DNA of 26,196 nucleotides from Pseudomonadota bacterium (GTDB taxonomy: Bacteria; Pseudomonadota; Alphaproteobacteria; Rhizobiales; Rhizobiaceae): assembly GCA_023399465.1 (NCBI GenBank), contig JAEWPB010000057.1, forward strand, positions 1 through 26,196, read 5' to 3'. The translations under genes and the position numbers were made by a program. This document shows, one piece after another, positions 17,513-26,186 of the stretch. Every line of letters begins with the position of its first letter. Positions within the stretch are counted from its first letter, which is position 1. Below the pieces are notes generated by a model. That model had not been told where the DNA came from. It ran no database searches and worked only from the letters and a program-made list of their open reading frames with translations.

Positions 17513-17610
17513 GGATCTGAAGTATTGAAGCGCGCTTGCGCGGCGCTGAGCACGCGCATAACTGGCGATATCGCCTGCGATGGTGCGCTGATGGAAATCG
17601 GGGATTGAAA

Positions 17611-18963
17611 ATGACACGTCGTTATTTTGGAACGGACGGAATTCGCGGAAAGTCGAATATCTATCCGATGACGCCGGACCTCGCCATGCGGGTGGGGATT
17701 GCCGTCGGCACGATCTTCCGGCGTGGCACGCACCGGCACCGGGTGGTGATCGGCAAGGACACGCGCCTTTCCGGCTACATGCTGGAAAATGCGATGGTAG
17801 CAGGCTTCACTGCCGCCGGCGTCGACGCCTTTGTTCTCGGGCCGATCCCGACGCCGGCTGTCGCCATGCTCACGCGCTCGCTGCGCGCCGATATCGGTGT
17901 GATGATCTCCGCCTCGCACAACCCGTATGAGGACAATGGTATCAAGCTGTTCGGGCCGGACGGCTACAAGCTCAACGACGAACTGGAAGCGCAGATCGAG
18001 GAACTGCTCGAGCAGGACATCCAGGGGCAGCTTGCCAAGCCCGACGATATCGGTCGCGCAAAGCGTATCGACGGCGTCCACGACCGTTACATCGAGCATG
18101 CAAAGCGCACGCTGCCGCGCGACGTGACGCTGAAGGGCCTCAGGGTCGCCATCGACTGCGCCAACGGCGCCGCCTACAAGGTCGCGCCCGCCGCGCTCTG
18201 GGAACTCGGCGCCGATGTGGTCACCATCGGCAACGAGCCGAACGGCACCAACATCAATCTCGATTGCGGTTCGACCCACCCTTCGGCGCTGCAGAAGAAG
18301 GTACATGAGGTCCGTGCCGACATCGGCATCGCGCTCGATGGTGATGCCGACCGCGTCATCATCGTCGACGAGACCGGCACGATCATCGACGGCGACCAGT
18401 TGATGGCGGTAATTGCCGAATCCTGGGCCAACGATCAGATCCTCAAGGGCAACGGCATCGTCGCAACGGTGATGTCCAATCTGGGCCTCGAGCGCTTCCT
18501 GGAAGACAAGGGCCTGAGCCTGGCGCGCACCAAGGTCGGCGACCGCTATGTCGTCGAACACATGCGGCAGCACAATTTCAACGTCGGCGGCGAGCAGTCC
18601 GGCCATCTCGTGCTGTCCGACTTCGGCACGACCGGCGACGGTCTCGTTGCCGCATTGCAGATCCTTGCCTGCGTCAAGCGCACCGGCAAGACGGTCAGCG
18701 AGATCTGCCACCGCTTCGAGCCGGTGCCGCAACTGCTGCGCAACGTCCGCATTTCCGGGGGCAAGCCGCTGGAAAACAGCGAGGTACGGCAGGCGATCGC
18801 CGATGCGGAAAGCGAATTGTCGCGCAGCGGCCGGCTGGTCATCCGTCCCTCGGGTACCGAGCCGCTGATCCGGGTCATGGCGGAAGGCGACGACCGCAGC
18901 CAGATCGAGCGGATCGTCAATGATCTCGTGGGCATCATTGGCGGGGCTCGCGACGCCGCGTAA
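17611..18963 (+). CDS. glmM: phosphoglucosamine mutase GlmM
   Basis: GlmM interconverts glucosamine-6-phosphate and glucosamine-1-phosphate, feeding UDP-GlcNAc for peptidoglycan and lipopolysaccharide. The 450-residue protein has the four expected landmarks: the N-terminal YFGTDGIRG, the phosphoserine loop ISASHNP with S102, the metal-binding DGDADR at 243-248, and the sugar/phosphate-binding RPSGTEP at 412-418. The frame is open upstream, but the ATG at 17611 places FGTDGIRG at residues 6-13, as in all homologues. The ribosome site is modest (GGGGATTGAAA). The gene follows ftsH as in other rhizobia and ends before a strong terminator. Confidence 0.97.
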   Translation: MTRRYFGTDGIRGKSNIYPMTPDLAMRVGIAVGTIFRRGTHRHRVVIGKDTRLSGYMLENAMVAGFTAAGVDAFVLGPIPTPAVAMLTRSLRADIGVMISASHNPYEDNGIKLFGPDGYKLNDELEAQIEELLEQDIQGQLAKPDDIGRAKRIDGVHDRYIEHAKRTLPRDVTLKGLRVAIDCANGAAYKVAPAALWELGADVVTIGNEPNGTNINLDCGSTHPSALQKKVHEVRADIGIALDGDADRVIIVDETGTIIDGDQLMAVIAESWANDQILKGNGIVATVMSNLGLERFLEDKGLSLARTKVGDRYVVEHMRQHNFNVGGEQSGHLVLSDFGTTGDGLVAALQILACVKRTGKTVSEICHRFEPVPQLLRNVRISGGKPLENSEVRQAIADAESELSRSGRLVIRPSGTEPLIRVMAEGDDRSQIERIVNDLVGIIGGARDAA

Positions 18964-19022
18964 GAAATCGCTGCACGCAGGCGCGGCGGTGCTGACGCTT
19001 CCGAGCAGTCCAGTTTCATCAG

Positions 19023-19054
19023 AAATGCCGGCATCTATGTGCCGGCATTTTTTT
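19023..19054 (+). terminator. strong intrinsic terminator after glmM
   Basis: AAATGCCGGCA and TGCCGGCATTT form an 11-bp perfect stem with a six-base loop, and the right arm runs on into a seven-T tract. Confidence 0.92.
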
Positions 19055-19146
19055 GTCCTGATGGCGTCTTTCGCGAACGAAGTATTACTCGGCTCTATAG
19101 TGTCAGAGTGAGCATATTTATTTTCGACTATGGTAAAAATCTATGA

Positions 19147-19178
19147 TTAATCGGATGTTAACCTTGCTCTGGGATGCT
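19147..19178 (+). promoter_or_regulatory. exact CtrA box upstream of the first barrel gene
   Basis: TTAA-TCGGATG-TTAACC at 19147-19163 is a perfect match to TTAA-N7-TTAA(CC). A weak -10-like GATGCT begins at 19173, 12 bases past the end of the box core (19161). The box lies 79 bp before the start codon of the outer-membrane gene. Confidence 0.6.
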
Positions 19179-19239
19179 TGAGGCATTGAGGATCGGAGGC
19201 AACCATGCGGCCGGGCCGATCGTGTTCCTGGAGTTTGCG

Positions 19240-20013
19240 ATGAAGAGATTTCTGGTAGCCGCTGGCGCGGCGCTGATAGTGGGTGCCCCGGCTTTTGCCG
19301 CTGACCTGTATGTCGAACCGGTGCAGCCGCCGGTGGTCGTCGTCCCGGCCGGCGGATGGTATCTGCGCGGGCATATCGGCATGAGCAACCAGAAGCTCGG
19401 AAGCCTAGAGCATCCCTTGTTCGACGCGGTCGACGTTCATGAATTCGTCGATGACGGCGGTTTCGACAGCGCGCCGCTCGGCGGCCTCGGTGTCGGTTAC
19501 CAGTTCAACGACTGGCTGCGCGCCGATGCGGTCGTCGAGTATCGCGGCAAGGCGGATTTCCATGCGCTCGATCGCTACGGCACCAATGGACCGGGCGGAA
19601 CGATCTGGAACGGCACCAACGACTACACCGCTTCCAAGTCGGAATGGCTGGTGATGGCCAACGCCTATGTCGACATGGGCGACTACTATGGCGTGGTTCC
19701 CTATATCGGCGCGGGTATCGGCGCATCGCGCAACACGATCTCGCATTTCCGCGACATCAACGTGCCGACGCAGGGCGTTGCCTATGCCGGCAGTGACTCG
19801 GAGTGGAACTTCGCCTGGGCGCTGCATGCAGGTCTCGGCTACAAGGCCACGGACCGCCTGACCCTCGATTTCGGCTACAGCTATGTCGACCTCGGCGATG
19901 CCAAGACCGGTGCGATCAATACCTACGACGGCAGCGTGACCAACAGCCCGATGAAGTTCAAGGACATCACCTCGCACGACTTCAAGTTCGGCATGCGCTA
20001 CTCGCTGCAATAG
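19240..20013 (+). CDS. outer-membrane beta-barrel protein (Omp25/RopB-like), first of a tandem pair
   Basis: This 257-residue secreted protein has a clear signal peptide (MKRFLVAAGAALIVGAPAFA, cleavage after residue 20). The mature chain is built of alternating polar/aromatic strands typical of the small 8-stranded OMP_b-brl fold found in rhizobial RopB and Brucella Omp25/Omp31: GGWYLRGHIG, LGGLGVGYQFNDWLRAD, PYIGAGIGASRN, ALHAGLGYKATDRLTLDFGYSYVDLG. It ends SLQ rather than with the aromatic residue usual at the barrel C terminus; the nearest aromatic is three residues earlier. Such barrels strengthen the outer membrane and are surface exposed; no transport function can be assigned. An ATG at 19174 is also in frame, but the signal peptide and the GGAG site select 19240. 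A related gene follows. Confidence 0.85.
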   Translation: MKRFLVAAGAALIVGAPAFAADLYVEPVQPPVVVVPAGGWYLRGHIGMSNQKLGSLEHPLFDAVDVHEFVDDGGFDSAPLGGLGVGYQFNDWLRADAVVEYRGKADFHALDRYGTNGPGGTIWNGTNDYTASKSEWLVMANAYVDMGDYYGVVPYIGAGIGASRNTISHFRDINVPTQGVAYAGSDSEWNFAWALHAGLGYKATDRLTLDFGYSYVDLGDAKTGAINTYDGSVTNSPMKFKDITSHDFKFGMRYSLQ

Positions 20014-20052
20014 CGGCCGCGCCTTGATGGCGATCGCATGAGGAACAGATGC

Positions 20053-20076
20053 AAGGCCGCCTCCGGGCGGCCTTTC
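20053..20076 (+). terminator. intrinsic terminator after the first barrel gene
   Basis: AAGGCCGCC and GGCGGCCTT form a 9-bp perfect stem around a TCCG tetraloop. Only a short T tract follows. It separates the two barrel genes into independent transcripts. Confidence 0.8.
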
Positions 20077-20101
20077 CCGTTTCGGGCAGGTGCAGCCCCT
20101 T

Positions 20102-20148
20102 GGTTAACGAACATGCTTAACCGCGAGTTAACCAGTGAACGCGATAAT
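20102..20148 (+). promoter_or_regulatory. CtrA-type promoter of the second barrel gene, three TTAACC half-sites
   Basis: TTAA-CCGCGAG-TTAACC at 20117-20133 is an exact CtrA box. GATAAT at 20143-20148 is a near-consensus -10 beginning 12 bases past the box core (20131), so the box covers the -35 position. A third half-site, inverted, lies at 20102-20107, making GGTTAA-N9-TTAACC a perfect dyad. The start codon is about 50 bp downstream. Confidence 0.65.
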
Positions 20149-20200
20149 CGGCCCCTGATGTGAATCATGGGCGGAGTGCTGCCCGGATAGGGAAGTTGTA

Positions 20201-21022
20201 ATGAAGTCGCGTTCCGTGGTCATCGCTGCCGTCGCCTCGATTGTTGTTTCGGCCGGACAGGCGGGCGCTGCCGACGAGGCGCCATTGATGGATGCTCCGG
20301 AAGTGACGATATCGAGTTCCTCCGCCCCCCAGGGCTGGTATGTGCGTGGCGATATCGGCTATGCGCCCTGGATCAGTGAGGGTAGCCCCGACTACCGGAT
20401 CTACGACGCCGGCGGCGCCCTGGCGTCCTCGGGCGAATTCGATTCGGCCCGCTTCTCGAAGCCGTTCTCTGCGGGCCTTGGTATCGGCTACCAGTTCACC
20501 GACGTGTTTCGCGCTGATCTGACGACCGACTTCTTCAAGGGCGACTTCAATGGCACTGCCCGCAGTGCTTCGCCATGCAGTGCGTCGGCGCCGACCGGCA
20601 CCGGCTGCGCTTACCAACAAGGGGCGGATTTCCGCGCCCATGGCGTGATGGTCAACGGTTATGTCGACCTTGCGACCGTCGCCGGCTTCACGCCCTATGT
20701 CGGCGTCGGGGCAGGGGCAACCAACCTGCGCTGGGATACGGTAACGTCGGGCCCTGCCTGCGTCGATGGCACGTCCGCCTGCTCGGGGGCTGGTTTCGCG
20801 GCGGAGCGTTTCGACGGCGACAGCAGCTGGCGTTTCACCTACGCGCTGATGGCGGGCGTGAGCTACAACGTGACCGAGCAGGTCAAGCTCGATCTCGGCT
20901 ACCGCTACTCCGACGTTGCCGGCGGCGACATGTTCGGATCCGCCGCCGACGGGTTCAAGGGGCGTGACGACGGGCTCTCCCGCCACGAGATTCGCGCCGG
21001 GATCCGGATTTCGTTCTGGTAG
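20201..21022 (+). CDS. outer-membrane beta-barrel protein with two cysteine-bearing loops, second of a tandem pair
   Basis: This 273-residue secreted barrel is related to the preceding gene. The signal peptide ends AGA after residue 23. Shared landmarks are QGWYVRGDIGY, a GEFDSA turn, AGLGIGYQFTDVFRAD, VNGYVDL, TPYVGVGAGATNL, WRFTYALMAGVSYN and VKLDLGYRYSD. It ends IRISFW, a good aromatic barrel-assembly terminus. Two predicted surface loops carry cysteine pairs, C126/C136 and C187/C194, absent from the first protein; these could form disulfides outside the cell. Function is unknown beyond an outer-membrane structural or surface role. A promoter with an exact CtrA box lies upstream. It converges on the minus-strand SGNH gene, with only a weak GCGCGC hairpin (21067-21091) between. 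Confidence 0.85.
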   Translation: MKSRSVVIAAVASIVVSAGQAGAADEAPLMDAPEVTISSSSAPQGWYVRGDIGYAPWISEGSPDYRIYDAGGALASSGEFDSARFSKPFSAGLGIGYQFTDVFRADLTTDFFKGDFNGTARSASPCSASAPTGTGCAYQQGADFRAHGVMVNGYVDLATVAGFTPYVGVGAGATNLRWDTVTSGPACVDGTSACSGAGFAAERFDGDSSWRFTYALMAGVSYNVTEQVKLDLGYRYSDVAGGDMFGSAADGFKGRDDGLSRHEIRAGIRISFW

Positions 21023-21148
21023 GCTACTTGGCGCTGCGCGAGCCGGGATGAGGCGTCGGCAGCAAAGCGCGCGTCTTTTCTTTGAGCGCGCAGGCGCACT
21101 ATGAATGATGACCTAAAGCAGAGAGCTCAAGCTTCGACAGGGGCGATG

Positions 21149-21868
21149 TCACGAACGCTGTCGAATGTGCTCCAGCACTTGCTTCATCATCAGCGCGCCA
21201 TATTCGGCGTTGGCGTGGTGGTGGTCTTTCGTGCCATTTGCGCCCCACAAGTGCTGGAATTTCTCCTTCAAGAAGCCATCAGGCGTGCGGGTCTCTTTCG
21301 GGTAATCGATAAAATCGATGCCCTGCGTGTTCAGCCACTCGCGAATGAGTGACCGCGCCCGCTGATCGATCGCCGCTACGGTCTCCCTTCGCACGCCCTG
21401 GCCAATGCATGGATGATCGTCGCGGGGAGGCGGACATGAGATCACATAAGAGCGGATGCCCAAAGCTTTCACTGCGCCCAGGAATTCCCGGATGTGAAAC
21501 TGATCCGCAAGGATCACGCTGTCGAGAAGCCCCTGTGATATTGGCCGCTTGTGATCTTCCGCGATATGGCTGGGCTCAGCTTTGATCCAGAAATCCTGAC
21601 GGTAGATGCGCGCGTTGTGCGTTCCCATGCAAAAGCCCCACACCGCTTTGCGCGTGATTCTTCGCGCCCCGGTCCACTTCAGCATGTTCTCCGCATATTT
21701 GGCGTTCGAAAGAAACACCATGTTGTCCTTCACGTTGCTAAACGGGGTCGTCTCCCAATGCCCGTTGCCCAGCGGGAACACGGTCAAATCGAGGTCATCC
21801 GGCGCAAGGATCTCAAGGCCCTTCTTCAACGCTCCGGTATGAGAGTTGCCGCAGATCCAGAACTTCAT
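21149..21868 (-). CDS. SGNH-hydrolase-like protein, partner of the GSCFA gene
   Basis: This 239-residue protein without signal peptide or membrane segment starts MKFWICGNSHTGALKKG, placing a candidate nucleophile S9 in a GNSH motif at the N terminus, as in SGNH/GDSL esterases. Near the C terminus DHHHANAEYGALMM (D215, H216-218) fits the D-x-x-H motif that completes the triad. The middle contains SCPPPRDDHPC, with a proline-rich turn common in these proteins. The likely activity is ester hydrolysis or acyl transfer on a glycan, but no substrate can be named. Its ATG overlaps the end of the GSCFA gene by four bases, so the two are coupled. Sampled lines have lower G+C (about 53%) than the neighbouring serC (about 63%), hinting at transfer. 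Confidence 0.6.
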   Translation of the reverse strand: MKFWICGNSHTGALKKGLEILAPDDLDLTVFPLGNGHWETTPFSNVKDNMVFLSNAKYAENMLKWTGARRITRKAVWGFCMGTHNARIYRQDFWIKAEPSHIAEDHKRPISQGLLDSVILADQFHIREFLGAVKALGIRSYVISCPPPRDDHPCIGQGVRRETVAAIDQRARSLIREWLNTQGIDFIDYPKETRTPDGFLKEKFQHLWGANGTKDHHHANAEYGALMMKQVLEHIRQRS

Positions 21869-22902
21869 TGCGCGAAAGCCTCCAGAATCGCCTCATCGCA
21901 AACCGTGTCGTCGGGCGTGCCTGCTTGTTTGCCGACAGCTTTTTCCGGGGTCTCCTTGGCCGCGGGGTGCGCCGAAAAAAATGTGCCCATTACGTGCTGA
22001 ACGCCGGTCGCCGCGACATTGCGCAGGTTCGGTTGATAGAACATGGCTCGCATCGGATGGGACGACACAAGCTCGTATGACGGAAAATAGTCCACCTGCG
22101 GATATTTGTCATACAGCTCCCCGCAGACCGCTCTGAGCACTGATTTTGAGTAGACGGTTGCCGGGAGCACGTGCTGTGTCGTGGCTGTCGCTGTCAGCGG
22201 CACTGGCGACACGGTGAACAGGAACTTCATCGAGGGGTTGGCAGCCAAGGCCATGGCGATGAACTCCTCGGCGTCGGCGAGCACTTCCCGGTAGTTGAAA
22301 TTGTGGAACCGATACCTTGCTTCATCGAAATTGCCAGCGACCGTGCCGGGGCACGTCGGAAGCGCCGCATCGTCGGCTAGCCAGGCCTCGGTCAATCCGA
22401 ACGTGAACACGAAGAGATCAGTCTTGGGCAGCAGTGAGCGCACCATGGACAAGTGGTAGGCGCAATCCCGCTCGAGTTCCGCTTTCGAAGCAAAGCCTTG
22501 TGGCTCAATCGACGGGCGGAACGGATCATAAAACCGCCCGTCCTGCTCCCAGCATGTCTCGCTCGGCATGTAGCTGCCCTGCGCGCGTTTGAAGAGTTGC
22601 AGCAGCTGGCGGATCGAATAAACGTTCCCGTAACGGGCCGAATAAAGGTCGAAGCCGTAGTCCGCGTAAAGCGAGGGCGCCAAACCCGGCGGCGGCGGCT
22701 CGAGGTCAAGAAATGAGTATCCTCGGGTTTTAAATTGCTTGCCGATGTGCTGGGCGAAGCAGCTGCCCGCGGCCGCGATAGCCATGTTCTGGGTAATGGG
22801 AAAACGCGGCTGATAAATTCCGGCAAGCTCAAGCGGCGATTTTTCGGAAATCGCGGTGCGCCAGAAATTCTTCGATGGAAGGTTTTTGTATGGGTTACTC
22901 AA
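21865..22902 (-). CDS. GSCFA-domain protein
   Basis: This 345-residue protein carries the GSCFA signature at residues 46-50 within AIAAAGSCFAQHIGKQF, which defines a family related in fold to GDSL/SGNH hydrolases. Further family features are DLFVFTFGLTEAW near 165, a FNYREVLADAEEFI segment, FTVSPVPLTAT near 230, and YFPSYELVSSHPMRAMFYQPN near 275, which probably supplies the other catalytic residues. GSCFA genes are often found near surface-polysaccharide genes, but the biochemical role is not settled. The start is a TTG at 22902 with GAGGGA just upstream; the frame has no other start between it and the preceding stop. It is the first gene of a two-gene operon with a candidate promoter 45 bp upstream. 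Confidence 0.82.
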   Translation of the reverse strand: MSNPYKNLPSKNFWRTAISEKSPLELAGIYQPRFPITQNMAIAAAGSCFAQHIGKQFKTRGYSFLDLEPPPPGLAPSLYADYGFDLYSARYGNVYSIRQLLQLFKRAQGSYMPSETCWEQDGRFYDPFRPSIEPQGFASKAELERDCAYHLSMVRSLLPKTDLFVFTFGLTEAWLADDAALPTCPGTVAGNFDEARYRFHNFNYREVLADAEEFIAMALAANPSMKFLFTVSPVPLTATATTQHVLPATVYSKSVLRAVCGELYDKYPQVDYFPSYELVSSHPMRAMFYQPNLRNVAATGVQHVMGTFFSAHPAAKETPEKAVGKQAGTPDDTVCDEAILEAFAQ

Positions 22903-22946
22903 TCCGGTTCCCTCGACGGCGGGTCCAAATGTGGCCTTCTCTGCTC

Positions 22947-22974
22947 ACTATATGGCGTTTGTATTCGAGTCTAG
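22947..22974 (-). promoter_or_regulatory. candidate promoter of the GSCFA-SGNH operon
   Basis: Read on the minus strand, CTAGAC and TATAGT are spaced by 16 bases. The first is one base from CTTGAC and the second one base from TATAAT. Transcription would start about 35 bp before the TTG start. Confidence 0.45.
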
Positions 22975-23167
22975 GCCATGGGCTCGCGAACCGCGTAGCC
23001 GGGCGCTTGCGGCGATCTTCTTTTTTTGCATGGCAGCTGCGCGCCGGTTGCGGTTCTCTACGCTGGGTGTCGCAGGCAGAGCCTGCATGGCATGGCATTC
23101 GGGTGCGCCGGGAGATCGGTGCCGCGAATGCGTGCGCCAAAAATATTCCCGAAAGCGACATTGGCCG

Positions 23168-23196
23168 CTTGACGATAATCGGGGGCTTCTGTAACT
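23168..23196 (+). promoter_or_regulatory. candidate promoter of serC-serA
   Basis: CTTGAC at 23168-23173 is a perfect rhizobial -35. The -10 position 17 bases later is GTAACT, a weak match. The start would fall near 23203, so the transcript would begin almost exactly at the structured serC leader. Confidence 0.5.
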
Positions 23197-23202
23197 CCGA
23201 CG

Positions 23203-23254
23203 GCGGGACACCTCTCCCCAACGAGAGGCCATATACCTGGAAGGGTAGTTTACG
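23203..23254 (+). ncRNA. serC-motif leader RNA
   Basis: The 5' region of serC contains the hairpin CCTCTC-CCCAAC-GAGAGG (23211-23228). A second short stem, TACC with GGTA (23234-23247), follows and encloses the ribosome site GGAAGGG at 23239-23245. This matches the serC RNA motif described upstream of serC in alphaproteobacteria, which sits immediately before the start codon. The second stem could mask the ribosome site. The ligand or signal is not established. The identification is from memory of the motif and its position, not from a covariance search. Confidence 0.7.
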
Positions 23255-24433
<1,179 letters not shown>

Positions 24434-24447
24434 TTATCGCGTGATTT

Positions 24448-24474
24448 GCCTCGCTCCTGATGGAGGAGCGAGGC
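24448..24474 (+). other. long hairpin between serC and serA
   Basis: GCCTCGCTCCT and AGGAGCGAGGC form an 11-bp perfect stem around a GATGG loop, 14 bases after the serC stop. There is no T tract, so it is not a standard terminator. It may protect the serC mRNA 3' end or mark a processing site that sets different serC and serA levels. Confidence 0.65.
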
Positions 24475-24524
24475 GGCAATTCCCGCAATCCCGTTCAGAT
24501 CAGATTCTTTCAAGGAGGCCTCTC

Positions 24525-26120
24525 ATGGCACCTCGCGTTCTCGTATCCGATGAACTGTCGGAAACCGCCGTCCAGATTTTCCGCGACCGCAGCGTCGAAG
24601 TCGATTTCCAGCCGAAGCTCGGCAAGGACAAGGAAAAGCTCGCCGAAATCATCGGCAACTATGACGGTCTTGCCATCCGCTCCGCCACCAAGGCGACGGA
24701 AAAGCTGATCGCCGCCGCGACCAACCTCAAGGTCATCGGCCGCGCCGGTATCGGCGTCGACAACGTCGACATCCCTGCTGCCTCGCGCCGCGGTATCATC
24801 GTCATGAACACCCCGTTCGGCAACTCGATCACGACCGCCGAGCATGCAATCGCGCTGATGTTTGCGGTCGCCCGCCAGCTCCCCGCCGCCGATGCCTCCA
24901 CCCAGGCCGGCAAGTGGGAAAAGTCGAAGTTCATGGGTGTCGAGATCACCGGCAAGACGCTCGGCGTCATCGGCGCCGGCAATATCGGCTCCATCGTCTG
25001 CTCGCGCGGCATCGGCCTGAAGATGCACGTCATCGCCTACGACCCGTTCCTTTCCAAGGAGCGTGCCGAGGAAATGGGCGTGACCAAGGTCGAGCTCGAT
25101 GAACTGCTGGCCAAGGCCGACTTCATCACGCTGCACGTGCCGCTGACCGACAAGACCCGCAACATCCTCGGTGCCGAAGCGCTGGCAAAGACGAAGAAGG
25201 GCGTGCGCATCATCAACTGCGCCCGCGGCGGCCTCGTCGACGAGAACGCGCTTGCCGAAGCCATCAAGTCCGGTCATGTCGCCGGCGCCGGCTTCGACGT
25301 GTTCGAGGTCGAGCCCGCGACCGAAAGCCCGCTCTTCGGCCTGCCGAACGTCGTCTGCACCCCGCACCTCGGCGCTTCCACCACGGAAGCCCAGGAAAAC
25401 GTCGCGCTGCAGGTCGCCGAACAGATGTCCGACTACCTGGTCAAGGGTGCGGTTTCGAACGCGATCAACATGCCGTCGATCACCGCTGAAGAAGCCCCGA
25501 TCCTCAAGCCCTTCATCCGGCTTGCCGATGTTCTCGGCGCCTTCGTCGGCCAGGCGACGGAAAGCGCGATCAAGGAAATCGAGATCCTCTACGACGGCGT
25601 TACCGCCACGATGAACACCAAGGCGCTGACGAGCGCGCTGCTCGCCGGTCTGATCCGCCCGCAGGTTGCCGACGTCAACATGGTCTCGGCACCGGTCATG
25701 ATCAAGGAAAAGGGCGTCATCCTGTCCGAGGTCAAGCGCGACAAGTCGGGCGTGTTCGACGGCTACATCAAGCTGACGGTCAAGACCGCCAACCAGACGC
25801 GTTCGGTCGCGGGCACCGTCTTCTCCGACGGCAAGCCGCGCTTCATCCAGATCAAGGGTATCAACCTTGACGCGGATGTCGGCAGCCACATGATCTACAT
25901 CACCAACACCGACGTTCCCGGCATGATCGGCTTCATCGGCACGACGCTCGGCGAAGCCAAAGTCAACATCGCCAACTTCCAGCTGGGCCGCGAGAAGGAA
26001 GGCGGCGACGCCATCGCGCTTCTCTATGTCGACGGCCCGGTTTCGGAAGCGGTGCTCGACAAGGTTCGTGCCAACCCGGCGATCCGCCAGGTCAAGCCGC
26101 TGACCTTCAACATCGACTGA
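24525..26120 (+). CDS. serA: D-3-phosphoglycerate dehydrogenase SerA
   Basis: SerA oxidises 3-phosphoglycerate to 3-phosphohydroxypyruvate with NAD, the committed step of serine synthesis. The 531-residue long-form protein has the NAD-binding motif G150-A-G152-N-I-G155 and the catalytic set R234 (NCARGGLVDE), E263 (VFEVEP) and H281 (CTPHLGAST). An intervening allosteric-substrate-binding domain spans about 320-450 and a C-terminal ACT domain about 457-531 (SHMIYITNTDVPGMIGFIGTTLG), which in relatives senses serine. The ATG at 24525 has an excellent AAGGAGG site. The open frame further upstream overlaps serC and is not used. Confidence 0.97.
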   Translation: MAPRVLVSDELSETAVQIFRDRSVEVDFQPKLGKDKEKLAEIIGNYDGLAIRSATKATEKLIAAATNLKVIGRAGIGVDNVDIPAASRRGIIVMNTPFGNSITTAEHAIALMFAVARQLPAADASTQAGKWEKSKFMGVEITGKTLGVIGAGNIGSIVCSRGIGLKMHVIAYDPFLSKERAEEMGVTKVELDELLAKADFITLHVPLTDKTRNILGAEALAKTKKGVRIINCARGGLVDENALAEAIKSGHVAGAGFDVFEVEPATESPLFGLPNVVCTPHLGASTTEAQENVALQVAEQMSDYLVKGAVSNAINMPSITAEEAPILKPFIRLADVLGAFVGQATESAIKEIEILYDGVTATMNTKALTSALLAGLIRPQVADVNMVSAPVMIKEKGVILSEVKRDKSGVFDGYIKLTVKTANQTRSVAGTVFSDGKPRFIQIKGINLDADVGSHMIYITNTDVPGMIGFIGTTLGEAKVNIANFQLGREKEGGDAIALLYVDGPVSEAVLDKVRANPAIRQVKPLTFNID

Positions 26121-26144
26121 GTTTCTCCTCCCAAGAGAAGACCG

Positions 26145-26186
26145 GAAGGTCCGGCGCGGGCAACCGCGTCGGGCCTTTCACTTTTT
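26145..26186 (+). terminator. intrinsic terminator after serA
   Basis: A long stem of about 14 bp with a few G-U pairs is closed by a GCAA tetraloop (26160-26163). The right arm GGGCCTTTC is followed by ACTTTTTG. It lies 24 bp after the serA stop. Confidence 0.85.

Larger units (their letters stand above)
22903..23254. other. 352-bp divergent intergenic region between the GSCFA gene and serC
   Basis: No gene is supported here. The left part holds a minus-strand promoter candidate. The right 90 bp hold the serC promoter and leader. In between lie a GCAGGC-AGA-GCCTGC inverted repeat at 23072-23086 and the direct repeat ATGGC-ATGGC, without an assigned role. Confidence 0.6.

Noticed and set aside
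21067..21091. GCGCGC repeat after the second barrel gene as a bidirectional terminator
   Set aside because: The arm is self-complementary and short, the loop is long, and no T tract follows on either strand, so I do not call a terminator.
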